A stretch of DNA of 64,000 nucleotides from Romanomermis culicivorax (GCA_963922205.1 CAWUHX010000043.1:992001-1056000), one strand, 5' to 3'; numbered from the stretch's first letter, positions 24,939-37,495 are shown. A program made the numbers and translations. The notes: generated from the sequence alone by a model not told the origin.

Positions 24939-26518
24939 TGAGTTTACAGTAGAAACTTTTGCGGACCAAAGATGCGAGGGTGGTCCGGAAGACCTGCTTG
25001 CCAAAAAACTTGTGTGACTTTTCCTAATCACGAGGAAGAGTTAATGTAGCATCCAACGCTAAATCATGCCTTTTTGTGATTCAAAGTAAACCAGAAACGA
25101 AAAATTAAAATGAGAATTTTGTTTCAAGCTCGTCTGATCAGTCTGTTATTTTGGAAATATTTTTATCAGCAATTTCTCCATTGAATGAACCTGACACTGC
25201 CTTTGATTTTGGTGTGGCAGTTAATTCGAGCAAGCACTTTTCCAGACTGCACTCTTATGCTTGCATTGTATATGACTCCGAGTTTCGTAGTTACATGGCC
25301 GAATGCAAAAATACAGACGATATTTTAGAAATGTGCATCAATTATCCTGCAAACTCGGATCGTTTTTCATGTGCAATTTTTTGTTTTATTCGTGAGAACC
25401 TTTGTTTTTTTGTATAAATAGTGGTCACTCCGACCGAGCGCTTATTTTTATCACTTTTTGTTTGCGATTACAAAATCAACTAAATATGAGCAGCCCCGTT
25501 CACTGACACGTGATTTTTCCGATTTGTTATTTTCGAGTTTACGTTTTATTGTAGTTATTGTTCCACTTTGTGAGTATATTTATAAAAAAATTGGTTAGTA
25601 CCTGTCACAAAAGCACTTTTTCCGTGAAACGCCTGTGGTTGGGTTGACTTTGATAACGAGAAAATTAGTGCTTTTCAATGTTCGTATCTTCATTTATAAT
25701 TGCAAGATGTAAAGAAATAAGATTGGGTAAAATTTCACTAAGGCCCAGGGGACCAATGAAAAGTGTACACATGCTCCTTTCATGAGAATTTCGTTCTTCA
25801 AGTCAACAATATCGTTAACATAAGTTATCAACAATTTTGTGTGCACAATCTTCAGAGTAAAAGCCTATCATGAACTTTGATATTAACAATTCACCGCCTC
25901 AGCTGTTTCCTAATTGGGCAAGAATAAAATTTGGAAACTGGCTTGATTTTCGTCGCCAAAGTGTCCTTACAGTTTGAATGATTGGAAAATAGTTGACGTA
26001 CTTCTACAATTATAATTTTTGAAAAATTCTGCAGAGATCTGTTACCGAATAGTAACTTCTTCTTAGAACGATCGCTCATTGCAATGAAACAGCTACAGAC
26101 GAAATGTACAGCAAAGAGACATTAATTGTTTTGAAATCAGGTTCCTTCAAGTCAAGGATGCTACAACTTCAACTTGGACGTTGTCAATAATCAGGATTAC
26201 TTCCGCCTAACAAAATAGTTGTGATTCCCATATTAATTTTTTACGAAAGTTTCTAGGAACAGATAGGAAAAATAAGTTTTCATTTGAAGTCCACTGCAAT
26301 TTTTGAGAGAAAATTTCTTGTGAAAAGGTGGACGTTTTCATCTAAGCTTAAACCTCAGGTATTCAATGAGACAGTTTGAAAAATTGCAAATCTATAGTCT
26401 GTTTTTTCAAACGCAATTTTTCGGGAAGAGTTGAAGGCGAGCGCAACACGTGCTACACATATTCGATGCGATTTTCTAAATTATGATGGTAGATGGAAAA
26501 ATTTTTGAGAACGTAGCA
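24939..26518. other. blmp-1 3' UTR and downstream intergenic sequence
   Basis: Begins directly after the TGA stop of the Blimp-1 homologue. The first several hundred bases are presumably 3' UTR, but I could not fix a polyadenylation site. An 88-codon open frame (25151-25417) is judged to be chance in this context. A terminal fragment of the dispersed CTATAGTCTGTTTT repeat occurs near 26395. Nothing else was recognised. Confidence 0.4.
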
Positions 26519-26526
26519 GTTTGATG

Positions 26527-27538
26527 CACTGTTTTTTTCCCCCAAATCGTGCTTTTTCGGGAAAAAAAATTCGGAAAGGGGAAAAAATTTTTGGGCTCTT
26601 TCCCTATTTGGGGAAGAAAATTTTGGGGATCGGATACAGAAAAGTTGCATTTGGTGCATTTTAGAATGTCATAATCTCAAAATTTTCCGGCGCTTCGCGC
26701 CGTTTATAACTTTAATAATCATTATTATGCATTACTTAGCTCAGGCGCGGTTTTTAGCACGTCTACCTTCATTTATCATATAATCTATAATAGTTTTCAT
26801 CATCTTGAACGTATTATCTCATGTTTTCATTGGTAATCTTCAATATTTTATCATGATATTTGATGAAGATTCGCATTTTTTCCTTTTGAGAAAGATCAAT
26901 ACGTCAAGTCTAAGCTTTTTGATGCAATTATTTCTTTTCTAACGTAAAATCAATTCAAATGCTTCATGGAAATTATCTTTCGGAAATTTATACTCTGCTT
27001 ACTCATATATTTTCGACCAAGTATGAGAGTTTACAAATAAATTATACTGGTACTATTAAAATATTTCAAGTAAAATTCTAGAAATTACGACTTTTGAACA
27101 CAAAATTCAAATCTAATTCTTGAAATAAATGTTTGGAAAATTAATTTTCTAGCGTCGCAGAATATCAGTACCCAAAAAATTTTTCCGGCGCTTCGCGCCG
27201 GAAAGATTAATATCCCTTTTGGGTTCTCACTTGTCATCATAGAGGACTTAACCATCGATTTCTCATGTAATTCAAAGTCATTATGCTTTTGGATAGTTTG
27301 CTTGAAAGTTCGTTGCAATGCTTGTAGATCAAACTTTGAACTCGAAAATTTCAATTTTTTCCTCAATTTTAATGAATTAACGGGTCTGAAAACACCAGAA
27401 GGCTTTCAAAGGCTCAAAAACACCTCAATAAAGCGTCTGTGAGCATTTTTAAGCGAAAAAACGACTTCGGGAAAATGGGGAAAAAAAATTTGATCCCTTT
27501 CCCCATTTGGGGAAAAGGCCCGGGGCAAAAAAACAGTG
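26527..27538. mobile_element. hAT-like non-autonomous transposon with 8-bp TSD
   Basis: The element is 1012 bp. Its ends are inverted (CACTGTTTTTTTCCCC at the left; GGGGCAAAAAAACAGTG at the right). It is flanked by a perfect 8-bp direct repeat GTTTGATG at 26519-26526 and 27539-27546. An 8-bp duplication together with a CA(C/G)TG terminus is the hallmark of the hAT superfamily. The interior has no transposase. It contains two copies of a GC-rich palindrome, CCGGCGCTTCGCGCCG-like, near 26690 and 27185, and G- or C-run-rich subterminal regions (TTTCCCCATTTGGGGAAA and similar). Confidence 0.85.
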
Positions 27539-28055
27539 GTTTGATGACAGCACACACTAGATCGCCAAACTAGAAAAACGTATCGGCCGTTATTAGTTCG
27601 GGTTCAAACGGGAATTGTAGAATATGGACTAGACACTGAATGGCTGATAAGTGAAAAATAATCAAGATTAATGAGAGAAACGCTTTGTTTTTCTTGCTGA
27701 AAGGGGAAGGAATATGTCAGAACATTAAAATTTTGAAAGTCGTATTTTTACAAGTCATGACTTACTCAATTTCAAATAAATTTTAAATTTATTAAACATT
27801 GAAGCATAAGTTTATTCTCTTCATTATTAACTCTTACCATCCTGAGCTTCCGCAACCGGTAATTACGAACTAAAAACAGCCATGAAGTTGCCAGAAGGAA
27901 CGCACCACCAACTTGACTACTGAATACTGCTATAGTAACTGACGATAATAGTGCGCAAGTATGGATTCCGGTCTGCTCTTGAGGATCACTTTCCAAAAAA
28001 ACACAAAAAAAGGGTTTTCGGTACACGGACAAAAACCCATTAAAAGGCATGGGAC

Positions 28056-28917
28056 GTTGAGGGAAGGACCCGTTAAACCTCTGAGACCGGCTTTACTAAA
28101 GTGGTTTGAGTCTCAGCTCGAGATTATCTCTACCACAAAAAACCTAGGTTTCAGCGGTTTCACTGACGTCGAGATCATCCTGAGCCCGAGATTATCGCGA
28201 TGTCGAGATCATCTCGAGCTCGGACTCAAACTCGTGCTTGAGATTTTGGGTTTCACTAACACACTTTCCTGATGCTGACATGGGTTCCAGCTCCACACTA
28301 ATGTTAATCTTCCTAACGAGCAGATGTAAGTCCGAACTTTTCTCTGTTTTGTTTTTTGTTGTCAATTGTTTAAAATGTGTTTTTTGCGTTATCGATGGAT
28401 AAATCGACATGTTAAGCATGAAAGAATATTTCGGGATAGGACTAATCAATTACATTGGAATGATTAACAGAAACGAACATCAAATATTTCACAATTCTTG
28501 CCACATTTTACAGCATTTTATGGTGTCTTGTCCGGCCATTATTTTTCCATGTAGTATACGAATATGTGTAGTCATGTTTTACAATTTTTGTCCATTGTTT
28601 TCCAAACAAACATCTCCTTTTGTGCATTTCGCAGTTATTTAAACATTGTGTTTTGAGTTACTTTTTGCGTCTCAAACATTTTTCCAATGACGTGCCACAT
28701 TTTAGGTGCTTTTATTGTTACTGCCGAGATCATTTCGAGCTCAGGCATAAACCACGGTTTCAGCTAATCCTGTGATCAAACTTTTTAGGGAAACCCAAAA
28801 ACGATAAAACCGACTTCACGCTCACTCGAAATTCAGTTTCAAGTATCGCCGTCGGGATGATCCTCAGTTGAAGTTAGTGAAACCGGCCCCTCGATATTGA
28901 TGGTTGAGGGAAGGACC
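28056..28917. mobile_element. Possible fold-back element between 15-bp direct repeats
   Basis: The word GTTGAGGGAAGGACC occurs in direct orientation at 28056-28070 and 28903-28917. Just inside, the sequences are imperfect inverted relatives: ACCGGCTTTACTAA near 28086 against GGCCGGTTTCACTAAC read on the other strand near 28880. The interior repeats GAGATCATCTCGAGCTC-type words. The arrangement suggests a non-autonomous insertion, but a 15-bp duplication is long for known DNA transposons and the inverted ends are diverged, so this is tentative. Confidence 0.4.
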
Positions 28918-29163
28918 TAGGCCACAAGGCAAGTAGTGTGGGAAAGACCCCACTACACTAAGTTGAAAACTCCAGAAGATTTCTTAAAATCGCCAGAAGA
29001 TTGAGTTGTTCTGAAATCTCCTGTAGTTGTTATAAAAGGAATCCCATTAATTCCTCTTCCTAAAAGTCAGGGTGTCATGAACGGTGATTCAAATATGTAA
29101 AAGAACCCTAGCACAAGTATGCATCTATTTTTATCAAGTCACATTGAGCTAGAGGTCATATAG

Positions 29164-29450
29164 ATTGTGTAGCGGGTGGCCGACAGTACCCGGCAGCTGA
29201 CTGTAGCACATTGCCGACTGTAGCACATGGTCGACTGTACCGGGTGGCCGAAATGTGACTATCCGTTTATTTTTCCCTTCATAATTTTTTAATTCATTAT
29301 AAAAGCTTAGATTAATTTTATCAACTTTTTCTAATATTTTTGCTGCAAAAAGCGGTATGAATAAAATATGTCAGAACTCGGCAAAATTTCTTTAGCATTT
29401 TCAAAAAAAGATAGAACAACAACGGAAATTTTTTCGCTTAATAATTTCCC
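29164..29450. mobile_element. Partial copy of the GGCCGACTGTA-repeat MITE
   Basis: Starts TTGTGTAGCGGGTGGCCGAC, then four degenerate copies of the GCCGACTGTA unit. After that comes sequence matching the part of the 16176 element that follows its left arm (ATAATTTTTTAATTCATTAT, then AATAAAATATGT and AGATAGA). The second arm is absent, so this is a truncated copy. Confidence 0.7.
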
Positions 29451-30991
29451 GCTTAACAGGTAAGGTTCACGCGGTGGTGGTACTTGTTATATATGAAAAA
29501 TAAATGGAGACTCTTGTTTGGTTATCCACCAAAAATAATACCTGATTTAGAAGCCAAAGATAATTGAAGCAGGATTTGATTCCAAGAGCTTCCAGACCTT
29601 AACAAATAGATACTTACTTGTGTTGGGCCCGAAAACAACGATGTTGGGACGAGAAGAGTTTGGAAAAACACGGGGCCAAAAAACAAACGAAATAATTGAC
29701 AAAAAAGGCGACCATATATTTGTTTATTATTTGCAGCATCATCTTTTTTTCGCGGCTTATTTGGAAAAAAATGGTTTTTGATTTTTTGAGAAACTATACA
29801 AATCGAGGCTTGTCTTCTTGAATTAAGATTTTTAAGATAACTTCGAGGAAGCAATGTAGAGAATACAACACTATGATTTAAAATCAGGCGAACGGATTCA
29901 AAATGAGAGAATAATTTTAAATTTCCAAACAAATAATCCAAAAATTTTTGAAAATTTGCTTTCCTCGAATGAGATTGTGCAAATAGATCAGTTCTATTGT
30001 TGTATTAACTCCGAAGTTTCATCTGGACATACTGGAGTTTCCTACAAATCCCAATGAGTTTTGCCTTTGGACAAAGGCCTACTGTAGCCTAGAACTCCAT
30101 TGTTTATTTCTGATAATGGGCCTCATCATCCATATTCAGTGATTGCCCACAATCTTTTCCTTTGGCATGCTACTGCACAATGACCAAGTTGCTAAAATCC
30201 ATATCAGAAGTAGAATTTTAAAATATGATTATTGTGGCTTCGGGAAGCACATTTCGAAGTTTAGGACAAAAGATTTGCAAATTTGGCACCAGTCCTTGCT
30301 CTAGGCCACTCAATATCAAACTTTCAATAAATATTTTTAATCACTCAGTGCATTACGTCTTTTAGGTAGCCTTCCATTTTGAATTTTATTTGAACCTCGA
30401 GAAGGGAAAAATTTAATAACAATGACACATTATCAATGAATAACTTTTCTATAAACCCAAATAAATAACAATTAGCATTACAAAAGCGAGTATTTTTGCC
30501 AAAAAAAGGAGAAATTTCGAGAGGAGAAATCACAAAGAATATATGGAAGAATAAGTGACCGTAGAAATCATTTTGCACGAAAAAAGAACTTACGAAAAAT
30601 GATCGCAAAAAACACGCGTATAAAATCCATCCATTGCACGATAAAATGAAAATTTTTACAATAAATTTTGTAAATGGCACAAAAAGCATACAAAAGTACC
30701 AAATAAATTTTAGCAGGAAGACAAAAAAATCACACCATAATTGTTCGAACGACAACAATTGGATATTTTGTGCAAAAGTCAAAATTAGGAAGCTGTTGCT
30801 CACTTATTATCAAAAGTTTGCCGCTCAAAATTTACTCAGAAATGTGAACACTATTGACGAGGTATAAAGTTACTGTCAAGTTAGTTTACCATCTATAAAC
30901 GTACGCGACTATTACACTACTGCGACTTACAAAATTCGAGAGATCATTAGAGGCTTAAAGTTTGCAACCTTCTAAACGTCCATACTCAGTT
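29451..30991. other. Intergenic, downstream of the spalt-like gene
   Basis: Contains two long minus-strand open frames (29522-29941, 139 codons; 30345-30803, 152 codons, rich in Phe/Ile/Leu). Both lack recognisable domains and flanking exons. Their composition follows the AT-rich background and I do not call them genes. The segment just below 30992 would be the 3' UTR of the spalt-like gene. Confidence 0.35.
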
Positions 30992-33900
30992 TTAATTAAT
31001 CGATCCAACCGAATTTTCGTTCGTCGTAGCCATACGATTCGGCGCCAAAAGTGGGCTCGTCAAAGTTAAATGAGTTTGCAAATGATCCTAAAAATAAAAA
31101 TTAACAAAACCAAGGCGATGTGCAGTTATAAAATCGCACCTGCAGATCGCTTTTCGACACGCATTCTTTCCTGCAAACCCAACAAACATTCTGCCACATG
31201 AGAACCATGGCTTCCAATGATTTTTGATCTAAAAACGATGCCGAAGAGTTGTTCATAAGATTGAAAGATGGTGATAATTCCTGCCGATTCGCAAATAATT
31301 CGTTCGACGGTTGTTGTAAGAAGCGTGCTAAAAAATGTTTGCTGAACTTGACGAAGGAAGGTCTTCGGGTGTATAAATTCCAAGTATGTGGATGTAATGT
31401 GCATTCACTAGCTTATAAGCTTGCCAATCAATCTTTCATGTTCATAGGTCGTATTTACCCTGAAGTTTGCATAATATGATATACAGTGTTAAGTTTGCCT
31501 ACATCCTATCTCAGTTACGGCAAAAGTTTATCTGGTGCTCAAACATGCATTTAACAGATAATTGTGAGTACTTCAATAACCTCAATAGAAAAAGCGTTCA
31601 ACTCTAATATCGTGTGAACTAAACAGTTCTGAACTTTGATAAAATTCAACAGCTCACAGATCGAACATGGTACGAGATCAGATTGCCTTCCCGTGAAAAA
31701 CTTTGCCCAAGTCAGCGAGCACTATAGAACATACGATATTCCATTTGTCCATATCTGCTTTAGTTCCCGAATCGTAAAGCGACATTTCGATTATTTAACA
31801 CATCATGGAAATTTCAGTGAAAAGAGGCCCTATGGGTCTAATGGTCAATGTAACATTACACGGTAGCTATGATCTAACACTTATGATTTCAGAATTTACA
31901 CATGGGAATCTTCCCTTATGGGAAAAACTTCATTCTGTCTAGTCTGTTTTTTTTCAAATGCTTGTAACGCAAAAATGCTGAAAGTAAGTACGCATGCAGA
32001 ATTTCGTGCCGAGATAATATCGTTGTTGACTGTTAGGAATCGATTAACCGGCGGCTGTAAAAACTTAACTCCATAACTCTTTTAAAAATAATTTCCGTCC
32101 GATGCGAGAAATTTTCGAAGAAAATTTCGCACGGCTAAAAAAATATTCCCTCTGCGCAGAAATAGCTAAGCAAATGACCACCGCTGAGGTGCGATGCGCC
32201 GGATTTTAAGATTTGAACTTTCCAAAGCACACCGATTGTATCACGATCTTAATTCCCGAATTTCTTTCATTAAATGAGAACCATGTGCGAAAATTTTTTT
32301 CTCATTTCCAACTTTTTTCCAAACAATTATCCCTCAATTCCGTCAATAACTTCAATTATCGCGTTTTTCCCGTAATACAGTATAGTGGGCACACGCGCGG
32401 TAATTGAACAAGCAATGTGTACTTCATTTCATCTTTTTTTCGGTTACAACATTTGAAAAAAACAGACAATAGTTTTATGAGTACTGTGGCGGCATTCATT
32501 CATTCCACATGAAACTCGGTGAGCGAAGCGGTTTGAATTTTTAACACAATATGTTTAACTTTAGCGGCTAGAGAAATAAATATATCGCAGGGAGCTTCCT
32601 CGCATGGGTTTCTCGGCTTCTTTCCACCTTTTTGCCACTTTAAATAGTGTAAAAAGTGTAAAATACGGCGTTAGAAGTGTCATACCAGATCATAGAGAAT
32701 TGTCCTCTACATATAATGATTATCAGAGAACATTAGTCGGCTGTGATACCGAGAAATGTCACAAAATTTATATTTCGAGTACTGTAGTTATGCGTGTTTT
32801 GAATTTCATGCGGAAAAATGCCACCACGATAATCAGCCTGTAAAACAATACAATATACCTGATTTTCAGGTACGATTATTTATCAACTTATCATATACAT
32901 GGGCAAAGTCGAACGTCTCACGATCAGAAAGGTCTTAAAAACGAAAACCTCAGTCTGAAAATAGGTTTTGGTAGCAACAGAAATATTTCGAAGAGAATTC
33001 TTGAGGAGTGGCTTCTTTGTTGGTCACAATAATGAAGCGAGATGTACTTTCTGCTCTATACCACGTTTTGGAAGCCTATAAACACGAATGCAATCCTCAA
33101 AATTTACGTTCTAATTTTTTTGTATTCACTGTAATTTTTGTCAGGCCGAATCAGATATATACGTGAACCGTGTGAACCTGAAAGAAAGTTATGTATTCAA
33201 CGCATCTTATACGTTAATTAAATGTGAAATTTTTCCCAGTTTTTCACTAGAAGAGAGTGAATAACGACAGTTTGTTTGCACGTGATCATTATGCATAACC
33301 TTTCCGGAAATTAGTATATATTCCGAATATTTATGCATAATTTAGGCTCAACATTGAAATTTGTGACTGCTATTTGCTTCATATGCTTCATAGAGTCTGA
33401 CTAAAGGGAGGTAAGGGTACTGAGGAATTCTAGTGGACAGGTATAATTTCAAAAATTTTACTCTTATCTAAGACATCAGGGAAGCAGGTTAATGTTGTCA
33501 TTGGCCATATTTTCTCCTTACTCTGAAATAGGACACTTGTTGATAAAAACTTCAACATCTTATGTCAACAAATCAACTTACTGTAGTGTCATCAAAAACA
33601 AGCAGTATCTTGTGAATCGTTTACACAAAGATTTTACTGTAGAATCTTGTCTGGATCTTATTGACAATTTTATCCTCCACGAGTTTTACCTGAATGAGGC
33701 TGAGGGCATAGGCTTAGGCTTGGGCTCAAGCTTAGGCTTAGCCTTGAGCTTAGATTTAGGAACTCGGGCCGGTAAAATTGTTAATAAATTTCTTCTGTCT
33801 CAAAAATTTTCAACGGTGAGATGACAATAAACGAATTTCTCTGTATTTTAAAATTTGAAGCTTATTAAAAATTTCAATATAATTCAATCTTGCCATAAAA

Positions 33901-35119
33901 AAGTTTTTATTGAGAAAATTGATAACGGCTACAACACATGATCTTTCACACCTTCTGAAAATATGTAATGTCCACTTTCAGTCAAGAATAACCCTTACTG
34001 CGACGATTTTCAGGAACGGATCCTATCGTGAATTTTGTATTCAGAAATTATAAGCTCACCTGTCGAAACGCTGGGCAAACTGAACAAATTCAAAGTCGGA
34101 ACGACGGCCGGCGAAGCAGCAGCCGCGGCAGCCGCGAACGGATTCCCCGACGCCATAAAATAAGCGGCCGAGGACGGAGAGTGGAAAGTGTGCGACGGCG
34201 CCGAACCCGTCGGTCTGTTCGGTATCAAATTGGGGATGAGCGGACGATCGTCCAATAGTCTGACGGCGTCGAAAGATCGACCGGTGTCGATTATAGGCGA
34301 GGATTTCGGATTACCGAACGTCGATTCTCTGGGAGGCGTATGGGTCTGCGAGGGGAAGGTTCTATCGGGCTGAGAAAGAGAGGAATAGTTTAATTAAAGC
34401 TATTGCATGAAAAAAAAGAAGAAAGTTGAAATGTTAAGGCATACAGACTATTTCAAAAATACATCCAAAAAGCGAATAAACGAAAAATAAAGCCGAAGAA
34501 AAAAGGCAAACAACTGAAAACATATATAAAGGTATAGTAAAAGAATGGAGAAAATTAGATTATGAAATGGATGGTAAACGTATGGTCTGTTTTTATAAAA
34601 TGCCTACAAATCGGCAAATGACAAAAATTAGCACCGCCTTCGAAATATTTTACACAACGCTTTTATTGTAAAATTTGTTGTACTCCAAAAATTGTTAAGA
34701 TCAGTTGATTTTTCTCGCAAATTTTCCTCCTTATTTGACACATAGTTCAGTATAAAATCGTAAAAATAAAGAAGTACTTACATTCCACTGTTATTAGTTA
34801 CAACCATTTCAAGAAAAACCGACAATTCTTTTCAATACAACAGCAAATTTTACCTTTTCCGAATCATTTTCTGATCGATTTCCGAAATCGTCAGTTATTT
34901 TACAGCCGCTCCCGACCTGTGGCGGATGGGGAACGTCGAAAAGCCGCCGACCACGACGATTGGTCGTCGTCCACATGTGCGTGCCCATATGAACCTTCAA
35001 ATTGCCTGCAGAAAAAGCTACTATAGTAAAAAAAGCGTGACCGTCGAATTTTTTTCCGTATATATTACCTTTCGTCGTAAACGCCCTCGTACATATCTTA
35101 CACGAAAACGGTCTGTCAC
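30992..35119 (-). CDS. sem-4: Spalt/SALL-like zinc-finger protein, 3' exons only
   Basis: Five exons on the minus strand with consensus borders and phase agreement: 35069-35119, 34854-35005, 34060-34369, 31140-31228, 30992-31087 (stop TAA at 30992-30994). Together they encode the last roughly 232 residues. The first two exons hold a C2H2 finger, C-x2-C-x12-H-x3-H, split by an intron, with the SALL signature [16 protein letters not shown] followed by RRGRRL. This combination is diagnostic of the spalt family C-terminal finger pair. A Ser/Pro/Ala-rich region follows. A final finger, CWVC...DHLQTH, is split across the last two exons. Spalt proteins are nuclear transcription factors in neural and other cell-fate decisions (C. 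elegans sem-4). The partner finger expected upstream, ending at HTG, was not found between 35120 and 38400, so the gene is incomplete here or resumes beyond the insertions. Confidence 0.85.
31939..32472. mobile_element. CTATAGTCTGTTTT-family inverted-repeat element
   Basis: Begins CTAGTCTGTTTTTTTTCAAATGC and ends with its inverted form, CATTTGAAAAAAACAGACAATAG, about 20 bp each. The interior is unrelated to the smaller copies, so this is a longer family member with the same termini. It lies in the 2.8 kb intron before the last two exons of the spalt-like gene. Confidence 0.65.
34583..34790. mobile_element. Partial CTATAGTCTGTTTT-family MITE
   Basis: Begins ATGGTCTGTTTTTATAAAAT and contains CGCTTTTATTGTAAAATTTG, a family word. 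It sits in the intron between the second and third of the spalt-like exons listed here. Confidence 0.5.
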
Positions 35120-35379
35120 CTGAAATATGGAAATCAACGAATAAAAGAATTGCGGAAAAAAATTCCGTTTTTCTAAATATTTTTAGCTGTAATTTCGTGT
35201 CCCTGCTTTGTTAAAAGATCGGCGACTTGGTATCCGCAAAATTATCAGTCGCCGAGAGAATCGCCGAGAGAGGAACAATTTCCAGTTTAAACAAGAAGTG
35301 TCAGCGAGACGTTTGTAGAATTTTTTTACGATACGGACTAAAATAGAGGATACACTGATCTCATCGTATATTTTATTTT

Positions 35380-36485
35380 ACTAGTTTATTAGAAAATGCC
35401 CCGATGGGGCAGAAAAAAGGAGAATATACTTGCTTCGATAGTTGCCATGCTAGAAAAAGAAGTGGACTAGACTTTTGAGAACTTGGGTCAAAGTTGGAAA
35501 AAATTCACTTTCTTTATATTGGATTTTCATTCTGTCTCAAAAAAATTTTCCATGTCTTTGAAAAAGTATATTCTGCAGCCGAGTGCATCAACACACTTTC
35601 CAACCGAACATATGCATCTCCGAAATTTTGAGGAAGGCACAGGGGTGGATTTTTTGGCGTTTTTTGTGACAAAATTAAAAAAAAGTTGAACAAAAAACTA
35701 TTCTTCATAACAAATCTTCCAGTTTCCAAACCCTTGGTGAAGTTTGTACTCCCCATGTCCTCCCTCTCACACATGAGTGTTTCTAACTGCATGAGCTTTT
35801 TTTCTAAATTTAGTGTCAATAAGACAGGAATCAACTCTGAGAAGGTGACACATGAAATCCCACTCAGTTTTTTTAGAAAATGCTACAGCACAAAGTCTTC
35901 TTAGAACTAAATCGATTGTGTAAGATGTGTGTAATTCACTCATTTTATTTAACATATCCTATGGAATTCACTCCATAAGTAACCAAGGCCCAGTTGCACT
36001 AAAAGGGTTTAAGCTCTAGTCAAGATAGTCTGGAACAAAAAGACGACTCGGTTTGATTTCAGGTTCAGTACAATTTGAATGTCATCAGGACTTGTCGGAA
36101 TTATAACTATAATATGTCTCCCTCACCATTTTTCAGCTAGTGTGAGAGGCAGGAGTTTTGAATCGGTCGGGAGATAGAATGCCATTGGTTTACCATTTTT
36201 TTACATTTGAAGTCATGTGCCATATTATTTTCATATAGAAAAATGTTACTGTGGTTGATGCCATGGGAAGGACAAAGTGCACAATGCTGCAGAATATACT
36301 TTTTCACAGACATAGAAAACTTTTTTGAGACAGAATGAAAATCCAATATACAGAAAGTGAGTTTTTTCCAACTTTGACCCAAGTTCTCAAAAGTCTAGTC
36401 CACTTCTTTTTCTAGCATGGCAACTATCGAAGCAAGTATATTCTCCTTTTTTCTGCCCCATCGGGGCATTTTCTAATAAACTAGT
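35380..36485. mobile_element. DNA element with 200-bp terminal inverted repeats
   Basis: The arms 35380-35579 and 36286-36485 are inverted copies of equal length (200 bp) with only a few differences by eye. They start ACTAGTTTATTAGAAAATGCC. The 706-bp spacer has no coding potential that I recognise; an open frame that crosses the arms is a by-product. Long, nearly identical arms point to a fairly recent non-autonomous transposon. I did not find a convincing target duplication, so the superfamily is open. Confidence 0.75.
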
Positions 36486-36649
36486 TGACTTCTTTTTAGT
36501 GGGCCTCAACCATGGACGAAAACTTTCATAGAAGCGCATTGAAGTTTTAAATTTGGTCATCTGCACTTCAAAAAACAATAAAAAAACTTCAACCAACGAA
36601 TTCTCACCTCCAGCAAAAGTAAAGCATGTGTAAAGCGCATAGTACTTAA

Positions 36650-37495
36650 AAAATGTTGTAAAGATACTGAAAGGTGACCATATCTATTGAATTCCTCATG
36701 GTTCAGAATACTTCAACCCAAAAAATCGCAGAAATACCTTTGTTTACACAATTGATTTTTCTCGTGTAAACTGACTCCGTCCATTGAATTCCCCACGGTC
36801 AGAAACATCTTCCCTCAAAAATAGTAGAAATACGTTTGTTTACACTCAATATGAATTAGTGTGTAAAGTGATCATTTTCATTAAATTCTCAGTGGTAGAA
36901 AACCCCTCCCACAAAAAGCTCACGAAAACAGGCTTGGTTAAATTCGGAATAATTTTTTTGTGTAAAGTGACACATGCATTGAATTCCTCGCAGTCGAAAG
37001 CCCCTCCATAAAAAATCACGAAAATACGCTTGTTTACACCCGCGATAGTTTTTTTGTAAGATGATCGCATTCATCAAATTCTCCATGATCGAAAACCCCG
37101 TTCACCAGAAAATCACGAAAGTACGTTTGTTTACAACTGGGATAAGTTTTTGTGTAAAGTGATCGCATTCATCAAATTCCCCATGGTCGAAAACCTCTTC
37201 CAGCAAAAAATCACGAAAATACGTTTGTTTACACACGGGATAATTTTTGGTGTAAAGTGATCACATTCATTAAGTTCCTCGTGGTCGAAAATCCCCTCCA
37301 TAAGAAAATTACGGCAGTACGCTTGTTTACACCGTGGATAATTTTTTTGTGTAAAGTGAGGACGTCTATTGAATTACCCGCGGTAGAAAACTCTCTCCAC
37401 TGAAAAATCACGGAAATACCCTTGTATACACCCAGGATAATTTTTCGTGTAAAGTGACCGTGTCCATCAAATTCCTGATGGTCGAAAACCCTAGA
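36650..37495. repeat. Minisatellite, unit about 96 bp, 8-9 copies
   Basis: The core GTTTACAC...GGATAATTTTT...GTGTAAAGTGA recurs with starts near 36739, 36836, 36932, 37029, 37126, 37222, 37319 and 37414, a period of 96-97 bp. Each unit also carries ATTGAATTCC- or ATCAAATTCC-like words, then GTCGAAAACCCCTCC and AAAATCACGAAAATACG. Copies differ at many positions, so it is an old or fast-diverging array. The short open frames in it are repeat artefacts. Confidence 0.9.

Noticed and set aside
27772-28050. 92-codon minus-strand frame with a hydrophobic helix
   Set aside because: A membrane-protein exon is possible but no upstream exon, clear acceptor or family resemblance was found.
30345-30803. 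152-codon minus-strand open frame rich in Phe, Ile and Leu
   Set aside because: Its hydrophobicity follows from T-rich sequence. There is no start context, domain or exon neighbour.
36650-37495. CRISPR-like array
   Set aside because: Repeats and intervening sequence are both conserved at a 96-bp period in a eukaryotic context; it is a minisatellite.
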